64,000 bases of DNA from JBBEAM01 sp942491105 (lineage in GTDB: Bacteria; Pseudomonadota; Alphaproteobacteria; Kiloniellales; DSM-21159): contig CALNZX010000005.1 of assembly GCA_942491105.1 (NCBI GenBank), forward strand, positions 1 to 64,000. Reading direction: 5' to 3'. Positions 1 through 9,621 of this stretch are shown one piece after another. The translations under genes and the position numbers were made by a program. Numbering within the stretch: position 1 is the first letter of the stretch; every line of letters starts with the position of its first letter. The notes under the pieces are model-generated. The model saw only the letters and a program-made list of their open reading frames with translations, had not been told where the DNA came from and searched no databases.

Positions 1-923
1 GCTCCGCCATCGAGGGAGATCAAATCTGAATTCAACTGGGAGAGCTGTTGCACGGGCAGGGAAACGCTGTCGGATCCGGCGATGCGGTGCTGCTGGCGGT
101 GAAGTTCCAGCCCGCGCTCCGCGGCCAGCAGTTCCTCCTGAGGGGGGGAGACCCGCTGCGTGAGCCACGCGGTAGCCTCGCTTGTCGCCTTGCCTTTGGA
201 TCTCCTGGAGGTCGTCGAGATAGACCTCGCCGGGGCATTGGCCGCGATCATAGCCATCTCGGGCTCTGTCGAGACGTAGTTGATGTTGATCAGGCGGCCG
301 CGCTCGGCCGGAACGGCGGAGAGGCGGCTGCGGAAGGAACGGCTCAAGCGGTCCAGGAACGCAGGATCGTCTGCATAGTTCTCGAGCGGTTCGACTTCGT
401 ACTGCGCGGCCTCGGCTTTTGGGTCGTCGCCGGTGAAAAACGACAGCACGATGTCCTTCAGGCTCGGCTCGGGCCTGCGCAGTTTCCAGTTGCACTGGGG
501 ATTGCGAACCAGATCGAGACGATCGACGACCTTCAACGCAATTTCCTGCGAGCCGATGATCGTCGCCTCGGTCTCGGTGGTCAGCCAGTCGTTGGTCAGG
601 CCTTCGTCGACTTCCTGGATATTGACGATGTTCTGCCGGTCGGGATCGATCAGGATCTGCGCGCGCCTGATAAAGCGGCGTCAACTGCGAAACGTAGAGG
701 TAGGCGGTGCGAGTCGTGAAAAGCGTGAGGCCCAGGATCAGATACTTTCGGCGCTTGGGAATCCCGAGCAAGAAGCGCAGATCGATCGGCCCGCGCCGCC
801 GAGATCGCCGGAGCCGCCGCCATAGCCTCCATAACCGCCATAGCCGCCATAGGAGCCGCCGCCACCGGAGCTGCGATGCTCGGGATACTGCGAATCCTGT
901 TTTCCGTAAGCGTCAGCAGTCAT
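1..923 (-). pseudogene. Wzz/GumC-like polysaccharide chain-length protein, 5' part, frame-disrupted
   Basis: Runs off the left edge, so only the N-terminal part is present. The protein starts with a Gly/Tyr-rich stretch (GGYGGYGGYGGG), followed by a basic patch (GIPKRRKYL), a first membrane segment (LILGLTLFTTRTAYLYV) and a periplasmic part (ILIDPDRQNIVNIQEVDEG, then a TEATIIGSQEIALKVVDRL stretch). This is the layout of Wzz/GumC co-polymerases that set chain length during polysaccharide export. Reading it needs frame changes near 790, 655, 231 and 207. The last two compensate each other and scramble about 11 residues of an otherwise readable stretch (EVYLDDLQE). The next gene on the same strand encodes a Wza-like exporter, which supports the role. 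Sequencing error near a contig end or real decay are both possible. Confidence 0.7.
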
Positions 924-1119
924 CGCGGTGCCGCCTCTTCATCGGCAGGAATGCCATGGCGTTCGCCGGCCAGAGAAATCGCCGCTGCGCGACAATCCCT
1001 TTTCTTGGAAGGGATTATGCGCGATGGCGGCGCATTGCGATAGAGACTCTCGGAAGTGGCTTGAAGGCATCAGAAATGCGAAGGAGTGAGGCCGGCGGAC
1101 ATATCTTTTCCTCGCGCTC

Positions 1120-1707
1120 CTAGTGGAAACGCCTAAGGATTTCGATGGTGTCGCCTGGGAGGATGGCATCCTCTTCCTGCACCTCCAACTCCCGCTGTAC
1201 GCCGTTTTCTATGCGGATCAGCTTCATATCGGCCTTGAGTGCTGGCCCGGCGTGTGTAGCCGCCGGCAATGGCGATGGCCTGCCGAACGGTCATGCCGAC
1301 GGTGTAGTCGTAGGTTCCGGGCGCGTTGACCTGCCCGAGGATGAAGATCGGACGGAAATTCAGCACCTCCACGCTGACCCGCGGATTGACGATGTAGTCG
1401 CGGTCGAGATCCTGTTCGATCTGCGTGCGCAGCTGCTCGATGGTAAGACCCTCGGCGCGCAGCAGGATCCAAGCAGGGGGAAGGTGATCTGGCCGGTGCC
1501 GTCGATCTCATAGTCTCCGGAGACGTCTTCGTGGCCGAAAACGCTGACTTTCAGGATGTCCCCGGCTGCGAGCTGGTAGTTCTCGTTAATCGCCCGGTCG
1601 CTCGTGCTCTGTGCCTGACCGCCGCTTGGCCCGCCCACTGCGAAGGCCAGAACCGCCAGGACAAAAAGAATGAGATTCGGGAAGTTCGTAAACCGAATTG
1701 CCGACAT
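1120..1707 (-). pseudogene. Wza/GumB-type polysaccharide export protein, frame-disrupted
   Basis: Periplasmic/outer-membrane polysaccharide export protein with a Poly_export domain. It starts at 1707 (MSAIRFTNFPNL) with a hydrophobic export signal ending near GGQAQ. The text NENYQLAAGDILKVSVFGHED is the hallmark N-terminus of the family. After a frame change near 1468 it continues with TIEQLRTQIEQDLDRDYIV, then GQVNAPGTYDYTVGMTVRQA, which is an SLBB-type repeat. A second frame change near 1245 is needed to reach the expected end (MKLIRIENGVQRELEVQEED to ILRRFH, stop at 1120-1122). Reconstructed length is about 195 residues, normal for GumB-like proteins. All segments are well conserved, so the breaks may be sequence errors. 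It would act with the Wzz-like protein on its left and the beta-barrel protein on its right. Confidence 0.75.
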
Positions 1708-1822
1708 GCCGCTCAAGCTTCCTCAATTTCAATCCGCAGCAGCTGCGCGGATCGCCCCCGTTGTTTACTTCCCCAACTCTATTGACCGGATCGCCTTGCC
1801 CCGGAAACCGGTCTTGGCAAGC

Positions 1823-3097
1823 CTACAACTGTAACGAAAGGGTGAGAAGCAAGCGATGCAGTTTGAAATCCTCCATCGGAGCGTTGGACCACCGCTGCCC
1901 GTACTCGTAGGACACTCCGGTTTCGATGTACTCGTTCACCAGGTAGATCAGCCCCGTCCGTCCCCGGAAGATTTCGTCGTGGCGCGAACTGTTCTTGAAA
2001 TCCTGCCAGTTGTAGTCGGCCAGGGTGTTGAGCAGCAGCTGTTCGGTGATCTCGTAATCGAGCCCGAGGCTCGTCGAGGTCGAGACGACGCCGGAAACGC
2101 CGGCCAGGGTGGTTTCCTGAACCGAGCGGCTGGCCGATCCGGTGATGGTCATGACCTCGGTCGGGTTCCAGGTCAGCGTAGCCGAAGTGGTCCAGCCGTG
2201 GCTGTCCGGGAAGGTCGGGTCCTCGTAGTCCTGCTCAAAATAGCCGCCGCCCACTTCGAGGAACGCGACACCGGTCAGATCGTAGGTGAATCCGCCGATC
2301 ACCGACCAGCCTTCTGAATTCCGCTCGAAGCCATTGTCGTCGACGCTCTTGTCGTAGACGCGCCAGTTGTACTCCGGCTCGACGAAGGCGGTGACGCCGG
2401 GCACCAGGGTATAGCCGACCCGGGTGCGCACGACGTAGTTCATGAAATCCCGGTCGTCGTTGTTGATGCTGCCGTTATCGTCGAAATCGAAATATTCGGC
2501 GCCGCCTTCGACGCGCAGCAGCAGGTCTCCCGGCGTGAAGCGGGCGGACAGGAAGCCGACATGCCGCCAGTACTCGTTGATGTTATTGGAGGCGCCCGGA
2601 GAGGTCCGGGTCGTCACGCTCCTCATGAAGAGATCCGCTGCCGGCCCGCGCCGAGACGCTGAACTCCTCGGAAATGCTCAGGGTGCCGTTGGCCTGGATT
2701 TCGGCCTCATGCCAATCGTTCTTGGTTTTCTTGAAGTAACGCTTGAGCGCGCCGCGCGCGGGTGATTCCGAAGGAGTGCAGTTCCCAATCGGAACGCAGA
2801 TCCAGGGTGGCTTCCGTGAGCAGGAAGAAATCGTCTTGCGGATTGTCGTCCTCGCGGAAGACGTTGCTCTCCCAGCCGAGCTGGGTATCGAGGCGGGGCA
2901 GCAAGATGAATGGCGAACCCGGATCGTCGGCGCCGCCGCCGATGGGTATGCCGATGGGATCGTAGTCCAGGCGTGGGCGGCTCATGACGGACTCTTCGTC
3001 GGCCGTCGGCTCCGCCAAGGGCGCCAGAGACAGTCAGCAGACATCCGGCGCCGGCGAAGGCGGCGTACGCGCAAACGCGCTGCAGCCTGTCCTTCAT
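1823..3097 (-). pseudogene. Outer-membrane beta-barrel protein of the exopolysaccharide locus, frame-disrupted
   Basis: Start at 3097 (MKDRLQRVCAYAAF) gives a signal peptide. The mature part has alternating beta-strand patterns with many aromatic residues and ends in LHRLLLTLSLQL, a typical outer-membrane C-terminal strand. It resembles the putative beta-barrel porin family (BBP2-like) often found beside Wza/Wzz-type genes, where it may serve polysaccharide passage. Three frame changes are needed: after the signal peptide (about 3020-3060), near 2750 (SFGI to LKRYFKKTKNDWHEAEIQAN) and near 2640 (just before the MRSVTTRTSPG stretch). The part from 2626 to 1823 is open and uninterrupted. The gene lies 115 bp upstream of the Wza-like gene on the same strand, which suggests one operon. 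The exact ligand is unknown. Confidence 0.65.
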
Positions 3098-3172
3098 GCG
3101 CTTCTCACGGCGCGGTGTCCTTTGCTCGGTGATGTACACAACCCTAACCCCCAACGCGTTGTAACTTTTTTA

Positions 3173-4351
3173 TCAAGACGAGCTGGCCGGCAGCTCGTCA
3201 TCGAATGGCCCATCGACTTCGGTCAGCCCGTCGCCGCGTGTGATCGGCTGGCCCAGCGGACCGAGTGCCGGGTTCAGCAGAACCTGGGCCATCGCCGTCT
3301 GAGTCAAGAGCTCAAGATCGAGGCAGTCGTCGTAGCTGAAGTCGATGTTCTGCGCCAAGTTCTCGAGCACCAAACTGCTGGGCTCGGCAACAGGTTCAAT
3401 CAAAATCCCGCTCACCGCCCCACCGGTTTGCGCCGATCCGTTATTGAACCTCAAACTCAACGTTCCATTGGTAACCTGCGTAATCACGACAATCGCGCCG
3501 CCGGTGCCCGCGATTTCGGGAACCGTGGCAATGCCGGTACCACCGTCCGGCGGGACGCGCAGTCGGGCGCGATCCCACCACTCCTGTTCGGTGGCGCGGC
3601 CGAGCAGATAGGTCTCTCCATTGATCGACAGCTCGGTCCCGAAGGGCGCCTGTCCGACGAGGTCGGCGGAGGTGGTGAGAATGATCCGGTATTCCCCGTT
3701 GGGGATCTCCAGATCGATCTTGTGCACGCCCGCGATCAGGTCGCGCAGCAGCGCGCCCTCGCGCACCATGTCTATGGATTCCGAGGATGCGATCTCGTTG
3801 TTCCAGGGCGTACTGATGAAAAAGCCCTGCGCCTCCGGAGTGCCCCTGCCGCCGAGATCGTAAGCCAGGGTCCCCGCGGGCGGAACGTAATCGGGATCGA
3901 TATCGAGCCGCAGCAGCCGTGGCGCGCAGAGCGCGCGAGAGACATAGTCGGCGATCAGGATCGAGCGGTCGAACAGCGTTTCGTCGTCTTCTTCCAGACG
4001 CGGATCGCGGGCGATGGCCCGGGAAAGCGCGACGGCGCGCCGCGAAACCTGGTCCGGGGAGGGGTTGCCGGCGCTCAGATACTCCTGGATCGCCGCTTCG
4101 CCGGCCGGGCCGCCGGCCACGATGGCATCGAGGATTTCCTGCGAGGGCGGCGCGACGGTATTGGAGGCTTCGATAAGATCGAGGACGCGCGGATCGGCTT
4201 CGTCGACATCCTCGCTCTCAGGCGTCGAGTAGTTCGTCAGCACCGCGCCGAAATCCAGAGTTTGTCCCGCCACGCCGGATACGCCGACAAGCGTGAGCGC
4301 CGCGAAGGACAGAGCCCCGAAGAATCCGTATCTCAAAGTCTCGCGAATCAT
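3173..4351 (-). CDS. Secreted protein with a malectin-like jelly-roll domain, function unknown
   Basis: Start at 4351 is chosen because GGAGGTGG sits just upstream and the product begins with a clear signal peptide (MIRETLRYGFFGALSFAALT, cleavage after VAG). An open frame extends further upstream but lacks these signals. The mature N-terminal half is acidic and helical. Around residues 185-345 there are beta-rich stretches (DLEIPNGEYRIILTTSADL, FGTELSINGETYLLG, VTNGTLSLRFNNGS, SGILIEPV) that recall malectin/carbohydrate-binding jelly-roll folds. The family is not recognised with certainty. The gene is intact, unlike the three polysaccharide genes it precedes on the same strand. A carbohydrate-binding role in the exopolysaccharide system is inference from this context and fold. 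Confidence 0.5.
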   Translation of the reverse strand: MIRETLRYGFFGALSFAALTLVGVSGVAGQTLDFGAVLTNYSTPESEDVDEADPRVLDLIEASNTVAPPSQEILDAIVAGGPAGEAAIQEYLSAGNPSPDQVSRRAVALSRAIARDPRLEEDDETLFDRSILIADYVSRALCAPRLLRLDIDPDYVPPAGTLAYDLGGRGTPEAQGFFISTPWNNEIASSESIDMVREGALLRDLIAGVHKIDLEIPNGEYRIILTTSADLVGQAPFGTELSINGETYLLGRATEQEWWDRARLRVPPDGGTGIATVPEIAGTGGAIVVITQVTNGTLSLRFNNGSAQTGGAVSGILIEPVAEPSSLVLENLAQNIDFSYDDCLDLELLTQTAMAQVLLNPALGPLGQPITRGDGLTEVDGPFDDELPASSS

Positions 4352-4827
4352 CTTCGCCACCTCCGAAATGGGGGGCAGGCGAAATTTCGGACTACAATCG
4401 CTCTCAAGGAGGCGCGGATTATTCCGCGGCAATTCTTTGATCCAAGAGAGCGAATGGCTCGACCGGAAACATCGCAAACCTGGCGAGTGCCTCACAAGCT
4501 AGTCAGCCAGTCCGAATTCCAGGTACCTCCTGCGTAACCCCTACAATCGCGCCATCTTAGACGCGAATGAAAAGAAAACATACTAACGAAATCGCTAGCC
4601 CAGTCTTTAACTTCATGGATGCCAATTCAACCTACCTGTTTGAAATGACAGACCGTGAAATTATGCATATACACTAAGCACAAAAAAGTCACAAGCTTGC
4701 GTAAGCATTGAACACTCGAGTTTAGCAGTAGGATATTTATGGTTAATATTCGCGCGAGAATTTCTACCCTGCGTCTAGGAGGCGAGTCGCTAGGGACCAT
4801 TGCTCGATATGGGGGTGCAGGCGGATC
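4352..4827. other. AT-rich divergent intergenic region
   Basis: This 476-bp gap separates the leftward exopolysaccharide block from the rightward type I secretion operon, so it should hold promoters for both. The stretch from about 4550 to 4750 is clearly AT-richer than the surroundings. I see no open frame with a credible protein, no RNA gene and no strong matched -35/-10 pair. A weak TTGAAA lies at about 4640 with an AT-rich stretch 16 bases downstream. Confidence 0.4.
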
Positions 4828-6981
4828 ATGAGCGAGGAGGGCGCAGGGCGCGCGCTGGAAGCCGGGGAGGAAGAGGCGGACCGCGATGACGCGCCGCGCG
4901 CGGATATCCTGCTGCGTTGTTTGATTCGGATGTCCCAGGAACTGGGGCGGCCGGTGTCGGAGCCGGAGGTCCGAAACTCGGTGCCGATCGCGCCCGCGGG
5001 CATGACGGTCGATCAATTTTGCCGCGCCGCCGGCCGCCTGGGTTTCCAGCTGCGCCGCGAGGTGGCCAGCGGACGCAGCCTGCGCGCCATGCCGACGCCC
5101 TTCGCGGTGATCGGCAAGAACCTTGCCGATTCCTGCCTGGTGATCGAACGCAGCCGGGACGGACTGCAGGCCTTCGATCCCGAAAGCCTGCAGGTCTATC
5201 CGGTCGAGGAAGCGGAGCTGGCGGCGCGGGCCGGCGAATGCATCCTGATGAAGCCGGCCAGCGAGATCGCCCCGCGCCCCGATTGGCGGGCGATGGTTTC
5301 GCGCCGGATCAAGGGCGTGCTCGGCGAGATGATTTTGGCCTCGCTGGTGATCAACCTGCTGGCCCTGGCGACGCCGCTCTTCGCGATGACCCTCTATAAC
5401 AAGATCATCGGGCAGCAGGCGCTGGACACCTTGCAGATTCTCGCCATCGGCATGGTCGCGGTCTATGCCTTCGATGGCGTGCTGCGGGCCGTGCGCGGCT
5501 ATATCTCAAGCCATACCGGCGCCAGGCTCGACGCCCTGGTCGGCAGCGAGGTCATGCACCACTTCGTGCACCTGCCCTTCAAGCACTTCGAGCAGACGCC
5601 AACGGGCGTCATCAGCGAGCGCTTGCGTCAGCTCGATGTGATCCGCGGCTTCTTCACCGGTCAGATGCCGATGCTGCTGGTCGATGTCGTCTTCGTCTCG
5701 GTGTTCGTCGCGGCGCTGTTCTGGATTCACTCGACCCTGGCGCTGATCACGGTGATCGCGATGCCGCTGATGATCGGCCTTTCGGCGCTGTTTCACCGGC
5801 GTCAGATGGAGCTGATCCAGCAAGCCTTCACCGCCCAGGCGGCGAAGTCCTCGCAGCTGACCGAAACCGTCAACAACGCCCTGACCGTCAAGGCGATGGG
5901 CTTGGAGGCCGAGGTCGAGCGGCGCTGGGACGCGCGTCTCGCGCTGAGCGCCTGGACCGGCTTTCGCGCCAACAACATCGGCAATATCGTCAGCAGTCTC
6001 GGCCATGCCCTGCAGATGCTGACCAGCCTGACAATCCTCTATTTCGGCGCCACCCTGGTGATCAAGGGGGAGATGAGCCTCGGCGCCTTGATCGCCGGCA
6101 ACATCCTGGCGACGCGCGCCTTGATGCCGCTGCGCATGGTGGTCATGGCCTGGGTGCAGCTGCAGGAAGTCCGCGCCGCCTTCGGCCGCATCGACTCGAT
6201 CATGGAGCTGCCGGTCGAGGCCTCGACCGGCGGCAGCACGGCGGCGCCCCGCTTCCAGGGCAAGCTGGCCGTGGAGAGCGTCGACTTCACCCACGATCCG
6301 GAACGCCCGCCGGTGTTGCGGGACGTCAACCTGACCGTGCCCAGCGGCACGATCATGGGCATCATCGGCCCCTCGGGTTCCGGCAAGACGACCCTGGTGC
6401 GGCTGCTACAGGGACTCTACAAACCCACCGGCGGGCGGGTTCTGGTCGACGACACGGACATCGCGCACATCTCGCCGCCGGCGCTACGCCAGCAGCTTGG
6501 CGTGGTGCCGCAGGAAATCCAGCTCTTCGCCGGCAGCGTGCGCGAGAACATCATGATGGGCTCGCCGGTCAAGGACCCGGAGCGCGTCATGGCGGTCGCC
6601 AAGTTCGTCGGCGCCCACGAGTTTATTCAGCGCCTGCCCAACGGCTACGATACGGTACTGAGCGAGCGTGGCGTCGGCATCTCGGCCGGCCAGCGCCAGC
6701 TGATCGCCATCGCGCGGGCCTTGATCCGCAATCCGCGGATCCTGATCCTCGACGAGGCGACCAGCGATCTCGACGCGGTGACCGAGGAGAATCTGATGCG
6801 CAACCTGCAGCGGGCTTCGCGAGGCCGGACCGTGGTGATCGTCTCTCACCGCATGGCGCCCTTCGTGATCGCCGACCGGGTCGCCCTGTTGATCGACGGG
6901 CAGATCGAGCGGGTCGGCCAGCCGGCGGAGGTCATCGCCTTCGCCAAGTCGCGCATGGCAGAAGTGGCGCGCCGGTCGTGA
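4828..6981 (+). CDS. Type I secretion ABC transporter, permease/ATPase with C39-like domain
   Basis: Inner-membrane ABC exporter of the HlyB/LapB type that powers one-step export of a protein through a HlyD-type adaptor and an outer-membrane channel. Residues about 25-150 form a C39 peptidase-like domain (ILLRCLIRMSQELGRPVSE) without the usual catalytic Cys-Gly context, as in LapB-like transporters that bind rather than cleave cargo. Membrane segments follow at about 160-440. The nucleotide-binding domain has Walker A GPSGSGKTT at 514-522, a signature of ISAGQ at 618-622 in place of LSGGQ, and Walker B ILILDEATSDLD from 638. At 717 residues it is full length. The HlyD gene follows 54 bp later. 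No RTX-type cargo or TolC-like gene is in the window. Confidence 0.9.
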   Translation: MSEEGAGRALEAGEEEADRDDAPRADILLRCLIRMSQELGRPVSEPEVRNSVPIAPAGMTVDQFCRAAGRLGFQLRREVASGRSLRAMPTPFAVIGKNLADSCLVIERSRDGLQAFDPESLQVYPVEEAELAARAGECILMKPASEIAPRPDWRAMVSRRIKGVLGEMILASLVINLLALATPLFAMTLYNKIIGQQALDTLQILAIGMVAVYAFDGVLRAVRGYISSHTGARLDALVGSEVMHHFVHLPFKHFEQTPTGVISERLRQLDVIRGFFTGQMPMLLVDVVFVSVFVAALFWIHSTLALITVIAMPLMIGLSALFHRRQMELIQQAFTAQAAKSSQLTETVNNALTVKAMGLEAEVERRWDARLALSAWTGFRANNIGNIVSSLGHALQMLTSLTILYFGATLVIKGEMSLGALIAGNILATRALMPLRMVVMAWVQLQEVRAAFGRIDSIMELPVEASTGGSTAAPRFQGKLAVESVDFTHDPERPPVLRDVNLTVPSGTIMGIIGPSGSGKTTLVRLLQGLYKPTGGRVLVDDTDIAHISPPALRQQLGVVPQEIQLFAGSVRENIMMGSPVKDPERVMAVAKFVGAHEFIQRLPNGYDTVLSERGVGISAGQRQLIAIARALIRNPRILILDEATSDLDAVTEENLMRNLQRASRGRTVVIVSHRMAPFVIADRVALLIDGQIERVGQPAEVIAFAKSRMAEVARRS

Positions 6982-7035
6982 ACGCGCTGCTCCACGCGGC
7001 AGAGGCTGCGGCACTGAAAGCGGGACGCGCTCGTC

Positions 7036-8412
7036 ATGTCTAAGGAGCTGACCCGCTATCGCCCGCCGCAGCTGCCGGCCCGCCGCCGCGAAGGCAGGGC
7101 CTCGGATTTCGCGGAGTTTCTGCCCGACGCCCAGGCCGTGGTCGAGCGCGAGCATTCGCCGCTGGCGCGCACCCTGCTGTTCCTGCTGTCCGGTCTCTGT
7201 CTGGCGCTGATCGCCTTCATCTCCCTGGTCGAGGTCGATCAGGTCGCGACCGCCAAGGGCGTGGTGCGCCCGGCCGATCGGGTCAAGGTGATCAATCACC
7301 CCGTTGGCGGACGGATTACCGCGATTCTGGTGCGCGAGGGCGATCTGGTGCGCGAGGGCGCGGCCCTGCTCGAGTTCGATCCCGAGTTGAGCCAGGAAGA
7401 AGTCAACAAGCTGACCGGCGATTACCTGACCCTGGAGGCGCAGCTGCTGCGCCTGGAGTCCGAGGCGACCGGCGCGCCGCTGGCCTACCCGGCCGACATG
7501 CAGCAGGCGCGTCCGGACCTGGTGAGCTCCCAGATCAAGCTGTTCAACGCGCGGCAGGAAGCCTTGGTTTCGCGCCGCTCCTCGGCCGATGAAATTGTCA
7601 ATCAACGGCAGGAGGCCGTGCGCTCCCTGGAAAGCCGGGTCGATCAACTGCGGGCCACGCTGGGCATTCTACAGGAACAGGCGCGCCGGGTGCGCGAGCT
7701 GGTCGATAAGGGCTACTTCCCGGAGCTGCGCTGGCTGTCCCTGCAGCGCGACGTCTCGGAATCCGAAGGCGAGCTCAATCAGAACCGCAGCAACCTGGCC
7801 GGCGCCCGCGCGGCGCTGGAGCAGGCCAAGAGCGACCGCGAATCTATCGAGCGCGAGTGGAACGCCCTGGTGCTCGATGAAATGGCCAGCGTGATGACCG
7901 AGCGCGACCGCCTGCGCAGCACCCTGGAGCAGCAGCGCACCAATCTGCGCAATCTGGTGCTGCATGCTCCCGCCGATGGCATCGTGCAGGATCTCAACGT
8001 TTCCAACATCGGGCAGGCGGTTCGGCCCTCGGACGAGTTGATGAAGATCGTGCCGGTCGGCGAAACCCTGGTGATCGAGGCCAAGGTCGGCAATTCCGAT
8101 ATCGGGTACATCTACGAAGGCCAGCCCGTGACGGTGAAGGTCGATACCTACGACTTTTCCAAGTATGGCACCCTCGAGGGGCAGGTCGAGCGCATCGCCG
8201 CCGATGCCGCGCGCGACGAGCAAACCGGCCAGCTGTTCTTCGATGTCACGGTGCGTACCGAGCGCAGCTACCTGGGCAACGACGCGGACGCCTTCACCGT
8301 CACGCCGGGCATGACGACGACGGTCGATATGAAGATCGGCGAGCGGACGATCCTGGCCTTCCTCACCGACCGGCTTCGGCAGACGGCGCTTGGCGCGTTT
8401 CAGGAGCGCTGA
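7036..8412 (+). CDS. HlyD-family type I secretion adaptor (membrane fusion protein)
   Basis: Periplasmic adaptor linking the preceding ABC exporter to an outer-membrane channel. It has a cytoplasmic N-terminus, one membrane segment at about 45-66 (LARTLLFLLSGLCLALIAFI), a first biotinyl/lipoyl-like half (VINHPVGGRITAILVREGDL), a long alpha-helical coiled-coil hairpin (about 120-310, rich in Glu, Gln, Arg and Leu) and the second half (LHAPADGIVQDLNV), followed by a beta-barrel domain ending in PGMTTTVDMKIGERTILAFL. That C-terminal stretch is typical of HlyD. The 458-residue length is normal. Its 3' end overlaps the convergent PqqD-like gene by about 50 bp. Confidence 0.92.
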   Translation: MSKELTRYRPPQLPARRREGRASDFAEFLPDAQAVVEREHSPLARTLLFLLSGLCLALIAFISLVEVDQVATAKGVVRPADRVKVINHPVGGRITAILVREGDLVREGAALLEFDPELSQEEVNKLTGDYLTLEAQLLRLESEATGAPLAYPADMQQARPDLVSSQIKLFNARQEALVSRRSSADEIVNQRQEAVRSLESRVDQLRATLGILQEQARRVRELVDKGYFPELRWLSLQRDVSESEGELNQNRSNLAGARAALEQAKSDRESIEREWNALVLDEMASVMTERDRLRSTLEQQRTNLRNLVLHAPADGIVQDLNVSNIGQAVRPSDELMKIVPVGETLVIEAKVGNSDIGYIYEGQPVTVKVDTYDFSKYGTLEGQVERIAADAARDEQTGQLFFDVTVRTERSYLGNDADAFTVTPGMTTTVDMKIGERTILAFLTDRLRQTALGAFQER

Positions 8413-8680
8413 TCAGCAGCCGGCCGGCCACCATCTCCCCCACCACGCGCTCGACATCGGCGCGAATCGTCTCCGCGGAGGTTTCCGGAAAGGCGGCGAT
8501 CATCAACGCCGCCAGCTCTTCCAGCGAGCAGCCGCTTTCGGTGGCCCGCCACAGGCCGCTGGCAATGGTGTCGAGATAGTAGATCTCGCCGCTATCCGGC
8601 TCGACGAGGAAGAATTCCCCCTCGAGCTCCGTCACGGTGACGGCGGGATTGCGGGTCAGGGTCATTGTCGCCTCGTTCAT
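8363..8680 (-). CDS. PqqD-family protein (peptide-binding RRE-type domain)
   Basis: Small 105-residue protein matching the PqqD fold: VTVTELEGEFFLVEPDSGEI, then YYLDTIASGLWRATESGCSL and a helical C-terminal half with VVGEMVAGRLL. PqqD proteins bind precursor peptides and hand them to modifying enzymes. The start codon at 8680 overlaps the stop of the upstream kinase-like gene in an ATGA, so the two are translationally coupled. PqqD-like proteins paired with HPr-kinase-like proteins are known as a recurring gene pair, but their substrate is poorly defined. The last 50 bp overlap the convergent HlyD gene. No radical-SAM enzyme or precursor peptide is visible next to it. Confidence 0.8.
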   Translation of the reverse strand: MNEATMTLTRNPAVTVTELEGEFFLVEPDSGEIYYLDTIASGLWRATESGCSLEELAALMIAAFPETSAETIRADVERVVGEMVAGRLLISAPETRQAPSAEAGR

Positions 8681-9564
8681 GTAAAATAGCGTTGGATCAG
8701 ATTAGCCGCCGCGCCGCTGTCGGAAAAGCTCAGGCGATAGCCGGGCAGCGCGCGCGCCAGGGCGCTGGCGCGGGCCAGCAGGGCGACGGAGCTTAGCTCG
8801 CTGGGCAGGCATTTGGGCAGGGTGTCGCGTAAAATCTGGCTGGCGGAAAGCTCCGTGATCTCCGGCGCCGTTGCCGTTTCGCGGCGATCGAGCGCGATCA
8901 GCGCGCGGGCCGGGGCGGTTTCGCCGAGCGGTGCCTTGATCTCCGGCGGCAGATAGAGGTGCGCCATGCCGGCGTTGCGGGCCACGCTATATTTCTCGAC
9001 GAAGGCGGCGAAGGCGCTGCCGCTGTCCGGGGGCAGCGGCAGGCGGGCCTTGGGCGCGACCCCCAGGGACAGGCATTCGATCTGCCCGGACTCGAGCTGG
9101 CGCAGCGCGAGACGGTCGTCGGCGAAGACGCGCTGGCCGTTGCAGGCGAGCCGCAGCGCCAGGGTCGACTTGCCGGCCATGGAATCGCCGAGGAAGACCA
9201 GCAGCCCGTGCGGCGTCGCCGTCGCGGCGGCGTGCAGCAGCAAGAGCTCCTCGGCCTGGGCGGCGTAGAGGCTGGTCAAGGCGCCGGAGATGGCGCCGGC
9301 GACATAGAGCGCCTGATCGCTTTCAACCGACCCCTCGGCGAAGAGCGCGCAGTGCACGCGGTAGCCGCGCGGAACGCTTTCCACGGCGATATCGGCCTTG
9401 TCCGCGTGGGCTACCGGCTGACCCCGCCAATCGGGCAGGCAGACGGCCAGGGACTCCAGCAGCTCCGCCGCTCCGCTCAGCAGGATGGGGCGCTTCGGGC
9501 CGGCAAAGGCCAGCAGACCTTGCGGGTTATCGGACAAGGGATGGCTGTGCATGCGGCTATTCAT
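8677..9564 (-). CDS. HPr kinase-related protein
   Basis: 295 residues. The centre has a P-loop, GDSMAGKST at 126-134, followed by FADDRL at 147-152. This is the arrangement of the HPr kinase/phosphorylase C-terminal domain and its relatives (HprK-related kinase A type). The N-terminal 100 residues are not recognisable as the HPrK N-domain. The predicted activity is ATP-dependent Ser/Thr phosphorylation of a protein or peptide. The target is unknown because no HPr gene lies nearby. It is coupled by an ATGA overlap to the downstream PqqD-like gene, which suggests a two-protein unit acting on a peptide. Confidence 0.75.
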   Translation of the reverse strand: MNSRMHSHPLSDNPQGLLAFAGPKRPILLSGAAELLESLAVCLPDWRGQPVAHADKADIAVESVPRGYRVHCALFAEGSVESDQALYVAGAISGALTSLYAAQAEELLLLHAAATATPHGLLVFLGDSMAGKSTLALRLACNGQRVFADDRLALRQLESGQIECLSLGVAPKARLPLPPDSGSAFAAFVEKYSVARNAGMAHLYLPPEIKAPLGETAPARALIALDRRETATAPEITELSASQILRDTLPKCLPSELSSVALLARASALARALPGYRLSFSDSGAAANLIQRYFT

Positions 9565-9621
9565 AGCGGGCGCGGATTGCCGGCGGCGGTCTGAAGACCC
9601 ACAGGGGCTTGGCGTTCTTCA

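Noticed and set aside
800..890. Tandem GGY repeat as a DNA repeat element or CRISPR-like array
   Set aside because: It is a short coding repeat giving a Gly/Tyr-rich N-terminus; no spacers and no direct repeats of CRISPR length occur anywhere in the window.
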